Under the pieces are notes generated by a model. That model did not search any database. It was not told the origin of the DNA and was given only the letters and a program-made list of their open reading frames with translations. A stretch of 64,000 bases of DNA, taken from NCBI RefSeq assembly GCF_039555335.1, contig NC_092628.1, positions 34,866,965 to 34,930,964 on the forward strand, in the 5' to 3' direction. Position 1 is the first letter of the stretch; every line of letters begins with the position of its first letter. Below, piece by piece: positions 36,479-48,084 of the stretch. The stretch comes from Amphiura filiformis (taxonomy: Eukaryota; Echinodermata; Ophiuroidea; Amphilepidida; Amphiuridae). Both the position numbers and the translations under genes were made by a program.

Positions 36479-37545
36479 TATGTTGTACCTGCAAATTTGA
36501 GGTCTTAAAGCTCTTACGGATTTTCTGTGGCAGCCATTGAAAGTTGGAGTAGGGGAGTCTAAATTTGGACCCAAAAGTTGCCCTTTAAATAAATTTCATC
36601 TTTGGGAGTCTGTGCCTTCTTTATAAAAAGAGAGAGAGATCTGAAACTTTGTATACACACTAACTGCATGCCCTATTTGTCAAAAAGTATTAAAAAAATT
36701 CTGTAATTGCGCATTGTGTCACGGGGTCATTTAATATGCAAGAAAAAATGTAGTCTCCTACGCAGCCAGTTTGGTTACGCTCCCTCCACACAAACAGTCT
36801 GCCAATGACCATGTATACGGCGTTTCTGATTAGCTAAGAGGCGACAATGCAAAGTCAATGAGAACCGAACAGCAGTGCTGCATCCGGGAACTTGATTGCC
36901 CGTGGGTTGAACTCCTGGCTAAATAATCAGATACGCAAGCAGCACGTGCTGGATGACGTCATCAGCCGTGGAGACTAGAAAAAATGTAATGTTTTGTAAA
37001 CTGGCAAGTTTAGCCCCCATACATGTAAATTCACATTTTTTGTCAGATTTATTATTTTTTGTTGTTACTGATGCTATACTAGCTTGAGTATAGAGCCTCT
37101 GCCAATGCCCAATATAGTACAAGTAATTATGAGGTCTGCGGCGCTACGCGCCTCTTCACACCTCGGCGCTGCGCGCCTCGAAGTCGGCGCTAGGCGTCTC
37201 TACTGTTGGACATCGCGATCCGAGGGAACTGACCAAGTTCTAATGCTATACATGATACATAGGATAAATACAATGCATATCCAAAAAATTGAGGTCACAA
37301 CTCATTTACATTTCGAACAGCTCCCTCACAAAGATAACATTTATTGCAAATTCAACATTTTTAGGGGCCCAAAGTCGATGTGGTCCACCTTCAAAATTTG
37401 GAAAACATCACTTATATATGACTACTAGTCTTAAATTACAACTTTGCTAAGTCCCAGTAATTGTATAGGTTGACTTCATATACAATGTAAAAGACAAGCC
37501 CAAAGTTGACCATTTTCTTATGATTGCATGTTAAGAGCCAGTTGT
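36479..37545. other. No gene seen; dispersed motifs
   Basis: 36751-36790 (GTAGTCTCCTACGCAGCCAG followed by TTTGGTTACGCTCCCTCC) closely matches 25166-25205. 37137-37200 holds three iterations of CGGCGCTRCGCGCCTC, a GC palindrome. No coding support. Confidence 0.45.
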
Positions 37546-37739
37546 ACCCAAATAAGGGGGGTTGTGATAAAAAAAAATTCTCTAAAAAAACATTTTGGTA
37601 CATATTAACACCAACAACTCACATGTACAATTTGAGCGTGCACAGCGCCCTCGTTCGGCTGAAAAAATTCTTGAAATTTCAGCCTCTCTGAGCCTACACA
37701 ATGTAGTTTACAAATGGCAAACTTTGGGAGGGGCATAAC

Positions 37740-38543
37740 CACGGCGGCATTCACCATACATAACTTCGCCCAGTCCCATTTCCCAAATATGAAATTTAAA
37801 AAGAAGTGAATTTCAGTTTGGCAGAGGTGGGCCTCAAACCCACACCGCAGCTGCATACGGAATCTCCAAGTCCAGCGGGCTAATCCATTGGACCACATGA
37901 GTTGTTGGTAGCCAGATTGAATTTTAAACATACATTTTGTATAGGTAACTCCAAGTCTCCAACATTTCTCGGGTATATAATAGAAATACAACACTATCGA
38001 TTTTGACTGCATCGTGCATGGTATATCGGTCAGTGCAATGTATAGGGAGTCTGCCATTTTCTTGTAGGCCTATAGGCCCCGGAGTATAGACGTTGGGTTT
38101 CCCCCCAGTTTATTCAAGATTTTCACAGAGAACCCCCAAGATGTTTTTATAAAATGGAAGATTAGATTACCATAAAAGCGATACAGTAATCTTTATCGGG
38201 TTCTATGTAAAAATTATATAGATTTTTCATCATTTTTTTGAGCCATCAGTTTCAGTAAATTCAAAAAATATTTTGACGTACATATAAAATTGAAATAAAA
38301 TTTTCCCCCTCCTAAACAACACCAACATTGGGTATCACGAATCGTGCTACATGTTGTGCAGTTAATTCCTTTATACACAGAATGCTTCAGTACTTTACAC
38401 AAATTATATTTCAGCGAAAACCCGCCCACTCCACTATTTTATAAAGATAATCTGACTTCCCTAGAACATGCAATAATTAGCATTGAAACCAAGTTGTTTT
38501 TACGCATTTTAAAACACTTTGGCCCGATGGTGAAGGCCACTGT
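37740..38543. mobile_element. 804-bp insertion with 10-bp target duplication
   Basis: GGGGCATAAC occurs on both sides (37730-37739 and 38544-38553). The other copy of the host repeat (near 54599-54612, read in reverse) has it once and is uninterrupted. The ends are imperfect inverted repeats sharing GGC(A/C)TTCACCAT. It carries a tRNA-like block on the minus strand. A 9-11-bp duplication would suit a Mutator-like element; this is an inference. The 150-codon minus-strand frame crossing its boundary is chance. Confidence 0.8.
37820..37900 (-). tRNA. tRNA-like sequence (pseudogene or SINE head)
   Basis: On the minus strand there is a box A-like TGGTCCAATGG (complement of 37885-37895) and a box B-like GGTTTGAGGCC (complement of 37831-37841). 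The latter sits in a perfect T-stem, GTGGG/CCCAC. Box A and box B are 43-64 bases apart, normal for a tRNA. The anticodon arm is imperfect and the acceptor stem does not pair, so it is probably a tRNA-derived SINE or pseudogene rather than a working tRNA. Confidence 0.5.
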
Positions 38544-38635
38544 GGGGCATAACATCTTGCGCCATCATCATTCCAACTTGCATTTTGCATTTTTTTGAAG
38601 TACCAAATGGTTACATCACAAAAACCAAGAAAAAA

Positions 38636-39325
38636 AGTTGGGATCTTGATGTGATGGCGTATAAAAACAGCAAATCCATTGTTTTGCTGGAAAATGAAAC
38701 TTACCATGAAGGTCTTTAATTTCAAACTTGTTTGGACTTTGGTTCTCGATGGCGCGGCCACGGTTGTTTGATGTATATAGAATTGGCTTCATTATTAACT
38801 AAATGCAAACTATAGATGGCGCTATTTATCATAAATCATATTTCTTTATTTGCAAGGGTTTGGTGATTAATACTGCCATTAAAACAGTTGGAATAGGTGA
38901 AACAAGCAACAAGGAAATTTATAAACATATTTTTATATCAAACAATAAAAAGAATTATTTGTATTAAAAGCTTGAAAGGGTAATTTCCAGTAACTAAATA
39001 GCGCCACCAATTGTGTCATTAATAGATACATTTTATATCCAAAAAAGCTTTAAAAATACTATAAAAGTGAATAATTTTGTAAAAGAGGGGAAATTTAAGT
39101 TGAGAATGACTCAAAAGCATCTGAATACATTAGCATGATATAACTTTTAGCTGTTTAGGCCTAAAATTTGGTTGTACATGATGTTTTGTTTGAAAAATTA
39201 ATAAATGATCCCATCAAACAACCGTGCGACCTGTTATGATGCTTTGAAGTTTGCATGAGGGCGCTTTTCATCAAAACATTGGATTTGCTGTTTTTATGCA
39301 CCATCAAGATCCCAACATTTTTTTA
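38636..39325. mobile_element. Inverted-repeat element inside composite repeat locus 1
   Basis: GTTGGGATCTTGATG and ATAAAAACAGCAAATCCA near 38638-38680 are mirrored by TGGATTTGCTGTTTTTAT and CATCAAGATCCCAAC at 39281-39322. CGGTTGTTTGATG (about 38761-38773) pairs with CATCAAACAACCG (about 39213-39225). The interior is AT-rich and non-coding. Confidence 0.65.
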
Positions 39326-39336
39326 TTGCCTCCACC

Positions 39337-40500
39337 GTGAGGCATACTGTTTTTGCAATGTCTGTGCTTCCGTCCTTCCGTCCGGATGCCATATCTCAGG
39401 TATGGATGGGCGGATTGACTTCAGATTTTGAGAATAGGTGGGTCATGGTCAAAAACTCTTGGCTACTTTTTTTTGGGTGAGGTTCAAGGTCATATACTGA
39501 GGTAAAAGGTCATTTGAGTTCAGGGGGCTCATTTTCCTTATTTACCTCTTTTCTCAGAGACTAGGGGTCGCATGTTCCTCAAACTTGGTGGGTGGGTGCA
39601 TCTTGACCCCAGGCAGAACAAGTTTGTATTGGTTAGTGGGTCAAGGTTACCTGAGGTCATGCAGAGGTCATTTGAGGTCAAATTAGCCAAAACTGTCATA
39701 TGGCCATGAAACAGTCCCCCCCATTAAACATGAAACAGGTACAGTCAACATTTAGAGCCAAATTTTTGGAAGGTCATTTTGGGGTCACCCAGGGTCATCT
39801 GAGGTCAAATTAGTAAAACTGTCGTATGGGAATGAAACTTGGTGGGTACAGTCAACATTTAGAGCCTAATTTTTGGAAGGTCATTTTGGTGTCACCCAGG
39901 GGTCATCTGAGTTCAAATTAGTAAAAACTGTCGTATAGGCATGAAATTTGGTGGGTACAGTCAAATGTTTGGAAGGTCATTTTGGGGTTATCTAAGGTCA
40001 TCCAGGGGTCATCTGAGGTCAAATTGGTAAAAACTATCATATGGGCATCAAACTTGGTGGGTACAGTCAACATTTAGAGCCAAATTTTTGGGAGGTCATT
40101 TTGGGGTCACCAGGGGTCATTTGAGGTCAAATTAGTTAAAACTATCATATGGGCATGAAACTTAGTGAGTACAGTCAACATTTAGAGCCAAATTTTTGGG
40201 ACATCATTTTGGGGTCACCCAGGGGTCATCTGAGGTCAAATTAGTAAAAACTGTTGGATGAGCATAAAACTTATTGGGTACAGTCAACATTTAGAGCCAA
40301 ATTTTCGGAAGGTCATTTTGGGGTCACCAGGGGTCATCTGAGGTCAAATTAGTTTGAACTATCATATGGGCATGAAACTTGGTGAGTACAGTCACATTTA
40401 GAGCCAAATTTTTGGGAGGTCATTTTGGGGTCACCCAGGGGTCATCTGAGGTCAAATTAGTAAGAACTGTCGTATGGGCATGACATTTGGTGGGTACAGT
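39337..40500 (+). repeat. 108-bp monomer array, locus 1, with 5' leader
   Basis: The leader starts GCCTCCACCGTGAGGCATAC (a small hairpin) and runs to about 39700. Eight monomers then follow, with GTACAG landmarks at 39740, 39846, 39955, 40061, 40169, 40278, 40386 and 40494. Each reads CATGAAACTTGGTGGGTACA, GTCAACATTTAGAGCCAAAT, TTTTGG, AGGTCATTTTGGGGTCAC, CCAGGGGTCATCTGAGGTCA and AATTAGTAAAAACTGTC. Half-sites at DR5 and DR4 spacing occur in the leader end (39654-39680) and in many monomers. Confidence 0.9.
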
Positions 40501-41010
40501 CCATCGATATTAAATACAATCAGATGTCTAACGTGCGTACTGAAGAATAGTACGAGTGCGTAACCGCATTTTCGAAAAAAGTTCCACAAATTATGATAAT
40601 GAGTTCCACAAATTATGATAATTAGTCGAATATCTGTTAATGCGCATGCGCAACATGTACAATATGCCGTACATTGTACATGCAATTTGATGAAATCTTA
40701 TGCGTCATTTTTGTTCGTCCGATCAAAAAAATTAATGGCGACTCAATTTTCACCGCTTACATTGAAATTTCACAAACTGTTCAAACCCAAGGGAACGTCC
40801 TATATTATTATAATACTAGTTCTTTGTTATTATTTACCTAATCCTCTTACGCCGTCTTCGCAATGGATGCCTGGATGTTTATGATGGGTTTTGATCGATT
40901 GGCTGTCACTCAATTAATATTTAGTTATATATTTAGTTATAATTGTTTACAGTTATTTTATAATTTTCAGTGAAGAAATGAGTTTGATAATATTATTGAA
41001 AATAACACGA
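40501..41010. other. Flank Q of composite repeat and inverted-repeat arm
   Basis: AGTTCCACAAATTATGATAAT is repeated twice at 40580-40625. Its complement-like form is at 53455-53545. Bases 40764-40800 are an almost exact inverted copy of 44793-44829. Confidence 0.6.
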
Positions 41011-41680
41011 TATAAATGAATGGGATGAATGGTTTTTTTTAAATGTTTTTTTTTTGTAATCAATATTATTTTTGAATATTATATTACTACTGTTTATTAT
41101 TATTTATTTATATTATCTATTATTGTTATTTTTATTTATTACTATTATATTATTAAATTATTATTATAAATATTAATCATTATTTTATTATTATTATTAT
41201 TTATTATTATTACTAGACCTAATATTATTATTACTATTTATTATTTAATATCACTATCTTATTTTTAAATTTGTAAAAATACAATTAAAAAGTAGGCCTA
41301 CACTGAACTAATTTCAGATTTTTTCTTTATCTTTTTTCTTTTTATAGGCCTTTTCGTTTATTTGTACAGCTAAGTATAATATATTATTTGTTTATGTTAT
41401 TATTTTTGTTAATTTCTTCAGGTAACTTTCATTTATTTATCATTCATTAATTAATTTAAATTTATTTAGATGGTACTGTAGGCTAGCATAGTAGCATGAT
41501 TTTAATTTTATAAGTTTGTCATGATTTATTAAAATAACGACTTTGTTTATAATTTTACATGATAAATCTCTAGTACTAAATCATGCTAATAATTCCTATA
41601 TTTTTTATTTATTTTTAAATCATAACATCATGATTCATTTTCATGTACGATAAATGTATTTTTATTTATTTTTAAATCTG
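41011..41680. repeat. AT-rich low-complexity tract
   Basis: Dominated by TTATTATTATTTATTA-type words on both strands, with T-runs. No gene. An open frame at 41628-41819 on the minus strand, containing CKHNPMTVRKQLKDWW, is not recognised. Confidence 0.7.
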
Positions 41681-42160
41681 CTAAAATAATGTCAGCTGAC
41701 CGTGGGTGATGGTTAGACTTGATCCACCAGTCCTTCAACTGCTTACGCACGGTCATCGGGTTGTGCTTGCAGGTGAGGACTGGTAACGATTGCGTTCGAA
41801 AAGTGTCGAGCGCACACACTCATGAATAATTAATTAGTTGTGATCACGTGGGTGTAATAACTTTTTTATGAATGAATTTACTACGAAATACGATGAATGG
41901 CAAACAAATAAACAAGATATTTAAAAAAATAACAAATAAATAAAGTGTTTACTATTTTAACCGTATTTTAAATAATATTATTTCTATTTTATTGATTAAA
42001 AAATAATGTTACTTTTAAATAACAAACCAAGCAAATCATGCATTTTTGAGTTGTCACTCATCTCAGTCTCATTTTTGAGTTGTCACTCATCTCAGTCCCC
42101 ATGCTCTTCGACTTGTAAAATAATAAAAATATGCATTAAACTTTTTGACTCGAGATATAA
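41681..42160. other. No confirmed gene
   Basis: 41690-41820 is GC-richer and open on the minus strand for 63 codons; it could be a stray exon or transposon fragment. Bases 42031-42100 contain a duplicated TTTTTGAGTTGTCACTCATCTCAGTC word. Confidence 0.3.
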
Positions 42161-42341
42161 GGGGCTGTGCAATAATTATGAGCCATGGGAGGAGGGTAAA
42201 ATTGGGGGGGGGAGCAAGAAATTTTTGCCAAGCCAAAATGGGCAAAGATTTTTTGGCGGGCCGAGAGGGGGTGGGCAAGCGATTTTTGGCGAGCCATTTG
42301 GAAATTTTACCCTCGGGGACTCATAATTATTGCACAGCCCC
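42161..42341. mobile_element. MITE family C, copy 2, with TAA target duplication
   Basis: 181 bp. The ends GGGGCTGTGCAATAATTATG and CATAATTATTGCACAGCCCC are inverted repeats. TAA lies at 42158-42160 and 42342-42344. The interior (GGGTAAAATTGGGGGGGG, AAGAAATTTTTGCCAAGCC) matches 24612-24720. The 3-bp TWA duplication suggests PIF/Harbinger. Confidence 0.85.
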
Positions 42342-42559
42342 TAAGGGGGGTCGTAAAAAATTTAGCCCGCGATAGGGGGTCATAAAAAAATTCACTCCGG
42401 TCACCGACATATATGTGACCCCCCCTTCCGAAGAAAATGACATCCCCCTTAGATTATACCGTTTGTAAGTCATGTATAAATGTGCAGTTGGGAGTGGGCC
42501 TAGGACTACGGTACGGGATTGGTAGTCAGTATAGTGTTACGGTACTGTAGTCACAATGG

Positions 42560-42960
42560 CACACCAGTACCGTGAGGTAACTAACGTTGCGTTGCATTGT
42601 TAATTTACGCATAACTTACGTTGCTTTGTGCAACTTACGTTGCGTAACTTACGTTGCATTATTTGCGTCGTTAAGTTACGCAACGTAACTTACGTTTAAT
42701 GCAACGTAACTTACGTTGCGTTGTTAATGTATGCAACGTAACTTACGTTATGCAACGTAACTTACGTTGCGTAATTTACGTTACATTGCGTTGCGTTGCG
42801 CAATTTATGTTGCGTCACGCAACTTATGTTGCATCGCGCAACTTACGTTGCCTAATGTAAGTTACGTCCCACGACTTACGTCACAGTCACACAATGTTAC
42901 GCAACTCACAGTGTTACGCAACTTACGTCACAATGTTACGCAACTTACGTCCTAATAACA
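42560..42960. repeat. Palindromic minisatellite (CGCAACGTAACTTACGTT)
   Basis: Dense iterations of AACTTACGTTGCG and its complement CGCAACGTAAGTT, many forming CAACGTAACTTACGTTG palindromes. Unit length is irregular (about 15-25 bp). No coding content is claimed. Confidence 0.85.
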
Positions 42961-45492
42961 GTAGGCCCACGGCTGTCCCGGCTGTAGACTACAGCAAGTG
43001 TAACACACTTACACCATGCATACATAACGATACAATGTGTGTATAATAGGCCCAGTCTTAGACTAATGTGTGTATGCGTAGACTACGGCAAGTATAATGC
43101 CTGCCCCTGACAGTACGGTACGATGCATGAGGGCCCAGCCATAGACTACGGTAAGTGTAATGCCTTAATGGTGAAATGCGTGCAAGGCCCAGCCGTCTTG
43201 GAAAAGGTTAGGTAAATAGAATTACATGTACCGTACAGAGTCATGGTACTACTACTACTGCTATGCCTAGCAGCCTAGCAGGACCAGTATTTTGTCCTAC
43301 ATTCATGCAAAACATATCATGACAGGCTAGCTTAGGCCTATCATTCTTCTAGGCCTACTCACATTTGAATACTTTGTGGCTAAGCCTAAGCCATGAAGCC
43401 CGAGCCTAGGCATTCTAGGCCTAGTCATAATTCCGTTTGTGGATCGAGTCTTTGTCTTGTAAAATTGAGACTTGGAGATCCAACCCATGATTTGGCATGA
43501 AGACATGAACTTACCTTTTGTAACATGAAGAATACCATCCATTCGATTTCAAGTGCAGTGCAGCGTCTGATGTAGGAGACGTGCAGTTGCACAGCACAGT
43601 TCTCGGTGAGGCAAGTTACAATGTATTGACAGGTTGGCACTAAACTTTCACAGCGGGATTGACAGTCATGCAGTGACAAGCATACTCCGATTCAGACATG
43701 ACAAACACTGGGACATCGTATTCATGGTAATTTAAATTTGTAAACCAGCACCATCACGATCACACTGTTCATGCTTTTCCCCGGTACTATTCATAGTAAG
43801 CCTATTCCTGGTTTGATTTAATATGACATGAAGACCTGGGCGGGTTCAAGAACATGACAACATTCTGCTCTTCGTGCAGCATATTTGTCAATTATGCATG
43901 TCTGAATCTGATGTACATTGATGTATGCCATACTCAGGATACTATGCAATCATCATGATCATTCATGCATTCATGATCATCACGACAATGAATTTTTTTG
44001 TCTGTCTTGAGACCGTGCATGACTGAGCTTTCTGTAGTACTTACATGCTTAGGTGCCTAGCCTGCACTGACCAATGAATAACATACAAATCACTCGGTGT
44101 GTGTACAATCCGTATAGTTGAATTTATCAGGCTGCTTGTTGACAGTGCACATCCAATTCATGAATTGCAAACTAGAAAATCATGCCGATCGCCGTTTGTT
44201 TGGCACCAAAATGCCTCATATTTTGCTCTAAAAGAACCCATGACTTCAGATAAGCGGTCTAAAAGATAACAAGCAACGTCACCTTCAACTTCTCCAGCCA
44301 AAGTTTCACCATTGACAATCAGGTTTGAAATTAAACATATTTTGTTGTTTTTTCTATGCACTTTCACACAGACAAGCTGATGGCATCTCTCTGCTCTGAT
44401 TTCACAAAAAAATTCAATTTCATGAATAATTAATCATGTAATCATCTCTTTTACAAGCCCTTACTGGCCTTACAACAAGTATTGCACAGGCGTCAACGAT
44501 AATACTGCTGATGAGTTTGACTAGTTTCTATTGAGCTACTGCGCATGCACCCCGGAATTCCGTCGTGAAAACAATAAAATACAAAAGAAATTTCTCGACA
44601 CTTTTGTGCATGTTTCGTTCTCAGGCCCCGAACGAGAAACGGCCATTTTATTCCGCCATTTTGAATTGTTTCGAGGTCGGGGCCAAGGGACTCAGGCTAG
44701 GTGATGGTACTCAAGTAGGCCTACTTGTGGCTTTTAATACCACGGAATAATGGAAGTCAAGTGGTGACTTCCATATAAGGCTCATATATAATGGACGTTC
44801 CCTTGGGTTTGAACGGTTTGTGAAATTTCCGGGTTTTCATCCAAAATATCTCAACATCAGCTGATGTTTATGACTTGGTACTTTGTCACCCGTGAGCATT
44901 TGCGGACTTTTACCACTTGCATTACATTGGGCACACGTAGCTCTTCGATTTTAAGTGATTTTGGACAAGAAACTCCGTCTCCAAATCGGTGTACATTTTA
45001 CACGCAATTTTCGCATTGGGCAGTGCACTGCAATGCAGTGTGAGTTGAGAGGTTGTACTGCAATGGCAACAACCGTGTCACGGATGTCATGGATATTTAT
45101 AGTTCTCTGACCGGGATCTCTGATTGATTTCATCAGCTACTTCTCCTGTCACTGACGGGTAAGTAAGTTTAGCCCGGATTTTAGCTCATATTTGGACAGG
45201 AAATCTACTGTTACTGACGGCCGTATACATGTACCCATCATTCAATCATGCCATGGATGCCATGCATGCATGATTGCATGGTTACAAATATTCACTTGCA
45301 TGCTTGTCAATGCTGAGACTAGCATGACTAGTAAACCAACACAACAGGTCAATGTCATACTCATAGTCGTTGATAGCAGTAGTTATGCATAGACTCTGGA
45401 GTTTAACATTTGTGACATTAAATCACCGACGACACACCGAGTAAATGTTCGCGCCCATGCCATGCCGGCATGGGTTTGAATTTGATCTTATT
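42961..45492. other. No confirmed gene
   Basis: Four TAGGCCTA octamers (43333, 43350, 43416, 44716). CGGCCATTTTATT...CGCCATTTTGA words lie at 44641-44674. An inverted copy of 40764-40800 is at 44793-44829. Frames up to 84 codons show no domain. Confidence 0.35.
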
Positions 45493-46124
45493 TATAGAAA
45501 AATTATTTAATTGAGGCCGTCAGCGTGACGTCATATGCCGCCATCTTGTGGGTACATGCTGCGATGGTCGTTCGATCTCCATGCGTAAACAGCAAAATCA
45601 CGGCGTTGTTGCGTGATAACAGCTGCGTGGCATGAACACACAGATCATTTGTACGGTCCACAAGATGGCGAAATGCTGACGGCGTGGCCTCTATTTGTGT
45701 ACATCGTGGAACATTCAACTACGATTGTTACTCACAACTAATCATGCTAAAATAATACACGAGTGTACAGTGCTACTCTACGCGAGTACGCGTCCATATT
45801 AGCGAGGTTATACTATGATCAGCTCTTAATAGGCGGGAATCATTCGGTTTTTGTTACTGCGCGAGTCAATAAAGTTCCAACTTACGCACACGTAAATTCA
45901 CAAAAGCATGCGTCTTCACGCAAGACGCAAACATGGCAAAGCGCAGATCGCGTAACTGCTGCGCCCAGCTGTGTGTACGCCGTTCTATATCAATCCACGA
46001 TGTTACGAGTCCCCGCCTATTATTTAAGAGCTGATCAGAGTATATCTGTGTACAACAGCTTACTACGCATAGCCACGCAAAGAGTATGTTCCACGATGTA
46101 CACGAATTAAATAATTTTTCTATA
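45493..46124. mobile_element. Nested foldback element, 632 bp
   Basis: The outer arms TATAGAAAAATTATTTAATT (45493-45512) and AATTAAATAATTTTTCTATA (46105-46124) are perfect. Further inverted pairs lie inside: GAGGCCGTCAGCGTGACGTC with its diverged complement near 45660-45700; GTGTACATCGTGGAACAT (about 45697) with ATGTTCCACGATGTACAC (about 46086); and GATCAGCTCTTAATAGGCGGG (about 45817) with CCCGCCTATTATTTAAGAGC (about 46012). No transposase frame; the 115-codon frame inside is a by-product. Confidence 0.8.
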
Positions 46125-46649
46125 GCATATGCTTACAAAATGTAGTACTAGTAGGCAGGCATATGTAAAATGTAAATTTGACGAAAATTTAAGTACAGGG
46201 CGTTCATGCGTGGTCTGACGTGCCGCTATACCATTTTTCACCCTGATGTAGCAGTGACGTCAGTGCGTATTTCATTGGGTGCAGCTTCAAGTCGCTAGTT
46301 TTTGCTCTAAAGCGCTGGCGGCATACATGCACATGCTCAAAGCATGAAAGACGTGCGACGTCGCATGGATGCGTGTGAGATACAGATGCCACAACTCGTT
46401 CACGTCACTGTCACATCAGGCTGAAAAATGGCACACACGACACAGTCGACACCGCTATTCCGACCACACAAATCAGGGTCTTAGGCAGGATTTGAAGGTT
46501 TGGGTGGGTAAATAAAAAAAACTGGGTAGGCCTACTGTGTAAATTTAAAATTTGTGTGGGCTAAAACTGGGTGGTTACAAATTTGGGTGTGTAAAACATA
46601 AAAACACTCCCTATATGGCTGGCTGCCTAATCCCTTGTACTGTACATGC
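46125..46649. other. No gene seen
   Basis: Mixed composition; nothing supported. Confidence 0.3.
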
Positions 46650-47150
46650 TGTATCAGTCCGAATATGAAAATCACTGCACTCATCTGACACTGTCCGAAA
46701 TTTAATTCTAAAAAAAACATGTAGCTAGTCCAAATGTTTTTCAGACTAGTGCAGTATTTTATTAAAATTCTGAAAATCATGTCACCAGCCCAAATCTGAA
46801 TAGCACAGATTTAGATCAATATGCAGCTAGTCTGAATATGAAAAGTGTATACTGCACAAGATGGCAAGAAAATACTGCACCAGTCCAAAACTGAAAACCA
46901 TTGGCATTGCTCTAGTCTGAATCTAAAAAAAAACCCACTGCGCTGGTCTGGATATGAAAAACACTGCGCTGGTCTAAATATGGGAAATATTTGGACTAGC
47001 TATGGACTATGCAGTGTTTTCAAATTCGGACTAGAAAGTCCTGTGGTTCTCAGTGTCGGGCTACAACGCTATATGGTTTTCAGTTTCGGACTGGCTCTGT
47101 ATTTTTCAGATTCGGACTAGCGCAGTGTTTTTCAGATTCCGACTAGAGCA
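46650..47150. repeat. Inverted array of about 36-bp units
   Basis: Left half (46650-46975): iterations of CTGCACTAGTCTGAATATGAAAA-type words. Right half (46995-47150): the complement, TTTTCAGATTCGGACTAGCGCAGTG. The halves meet near 46985, giving a long imperfect palindrome built from tandem units. Confidence 0.7.
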
Positions 47151-47804
47151 ACACTTAACGCCACTGATTTGAACTCCTTACTATAGGGCCTGTGGGCTAT
47201 TTTGTTGGCAGGGCCCTTATCCTTAAATCCGCCACTGGGCTGCAATATGCTAAAAAATAATAATTAATAACCACAATAACACACTCGTGTTTCACTTTTT
47301 TATTTCACAAACTAGGTCGTGACGGTGACGGTAACCTGGATTATGATGATAAGGAGAATGAACGAAGAATAGTAGGGGCCTACATCATGGATGGAATATA
47401 ATTAACCTGGTATGTAGGCCTACACTACAGTAAATTTGATTTAAAGCCATAAATGTACATTGTACAAACTAATAGTACATCAAATTTTAATTTTATTATT
47501 CTTTACACAAAATGTGGAAATAGTATTAGAAATAACTGTCAGAAATGGGGTCTGTCCATTTTAACAAGATAAAGTTAAAGAAACCCTGCTGGCTATTTTG
47601 GCTGTCACCTACAACATGGAGTTCTATGGGGAATTAAATGTCTGATTAGTTTGAATATCGTACGACATTATGTCAAAATTATATTTTTGATCTGACCAAC
47701 ACAGTGTAAACATTACAAATATGCATTTTTACAAATTTCATAAAATTTTACAAATATGGCTTTAAATAAAAATGCAAACAAAATTGTATAGTAGTATATA
47801 CACA
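47151..47804. other. No gene seen
   Basis: AT-rich; nothing supported. Confidence 0.3.
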
Positions 47805-48082
47805 TTAGGCCTAAAAAATTGTTTGATTGGGGTAACATAAAAAAAAAATATTAGGGTAGGTCAGTTGGCAATTAAAAAAAAAAATTACTCACACAATTTA
47901 AACTGTAGGCCCTATTTAATTGCATGATAAAGGCCTTGGAACTTTTTGTTTTGTTTTTTTAATTTAATTTTTTTTTTTAATTTTTAAAAACTTTTGCAAA
48001 AAAAATAAGAAAAAAAGTCTAGGGTCAGGCTTATTATTAGGGTCGGTCGGGTTACATAAATCAAACAATTTTTAGGTCTTGC
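47805..48082. mobile_element. TIR-like element next to SINE
   Basis: The left arm AGGCCTAAAAAATTGTTTGATT, GTAACATAA and GGGTAGGTC pairs with the right arm GGTCGGTCGGGTTAC, ATAAATCAAACAATTTTTAGG. The interior is A- and T-run rich. Confidence 0.55.
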
Positions 48083-48084
48083 AT

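Larger units (their letters stand above)
37546..38625 (+). repeat. Flank P of composite repeat, locus 1
   Basis: 37546-37739 plus 38544-38625 match the reverse complement of 54525-54790. Shared words include CAACTCACATGTACAAT, GCACAGCGCCCTC, GCCTCTCTGAGCCTA, TTGCGCCATCATCATTCCAA and GAAGTACCAAATGGTTACAT. The match is split by the insertion at 37740-38543. Confidence 0.85.

Noticed and set aside
37605-38057. 150-codon minus-strand frame
   Set aside because: It crosses the boundary of an 804-bp transposon insertion and a tRNA-like block; no domain.
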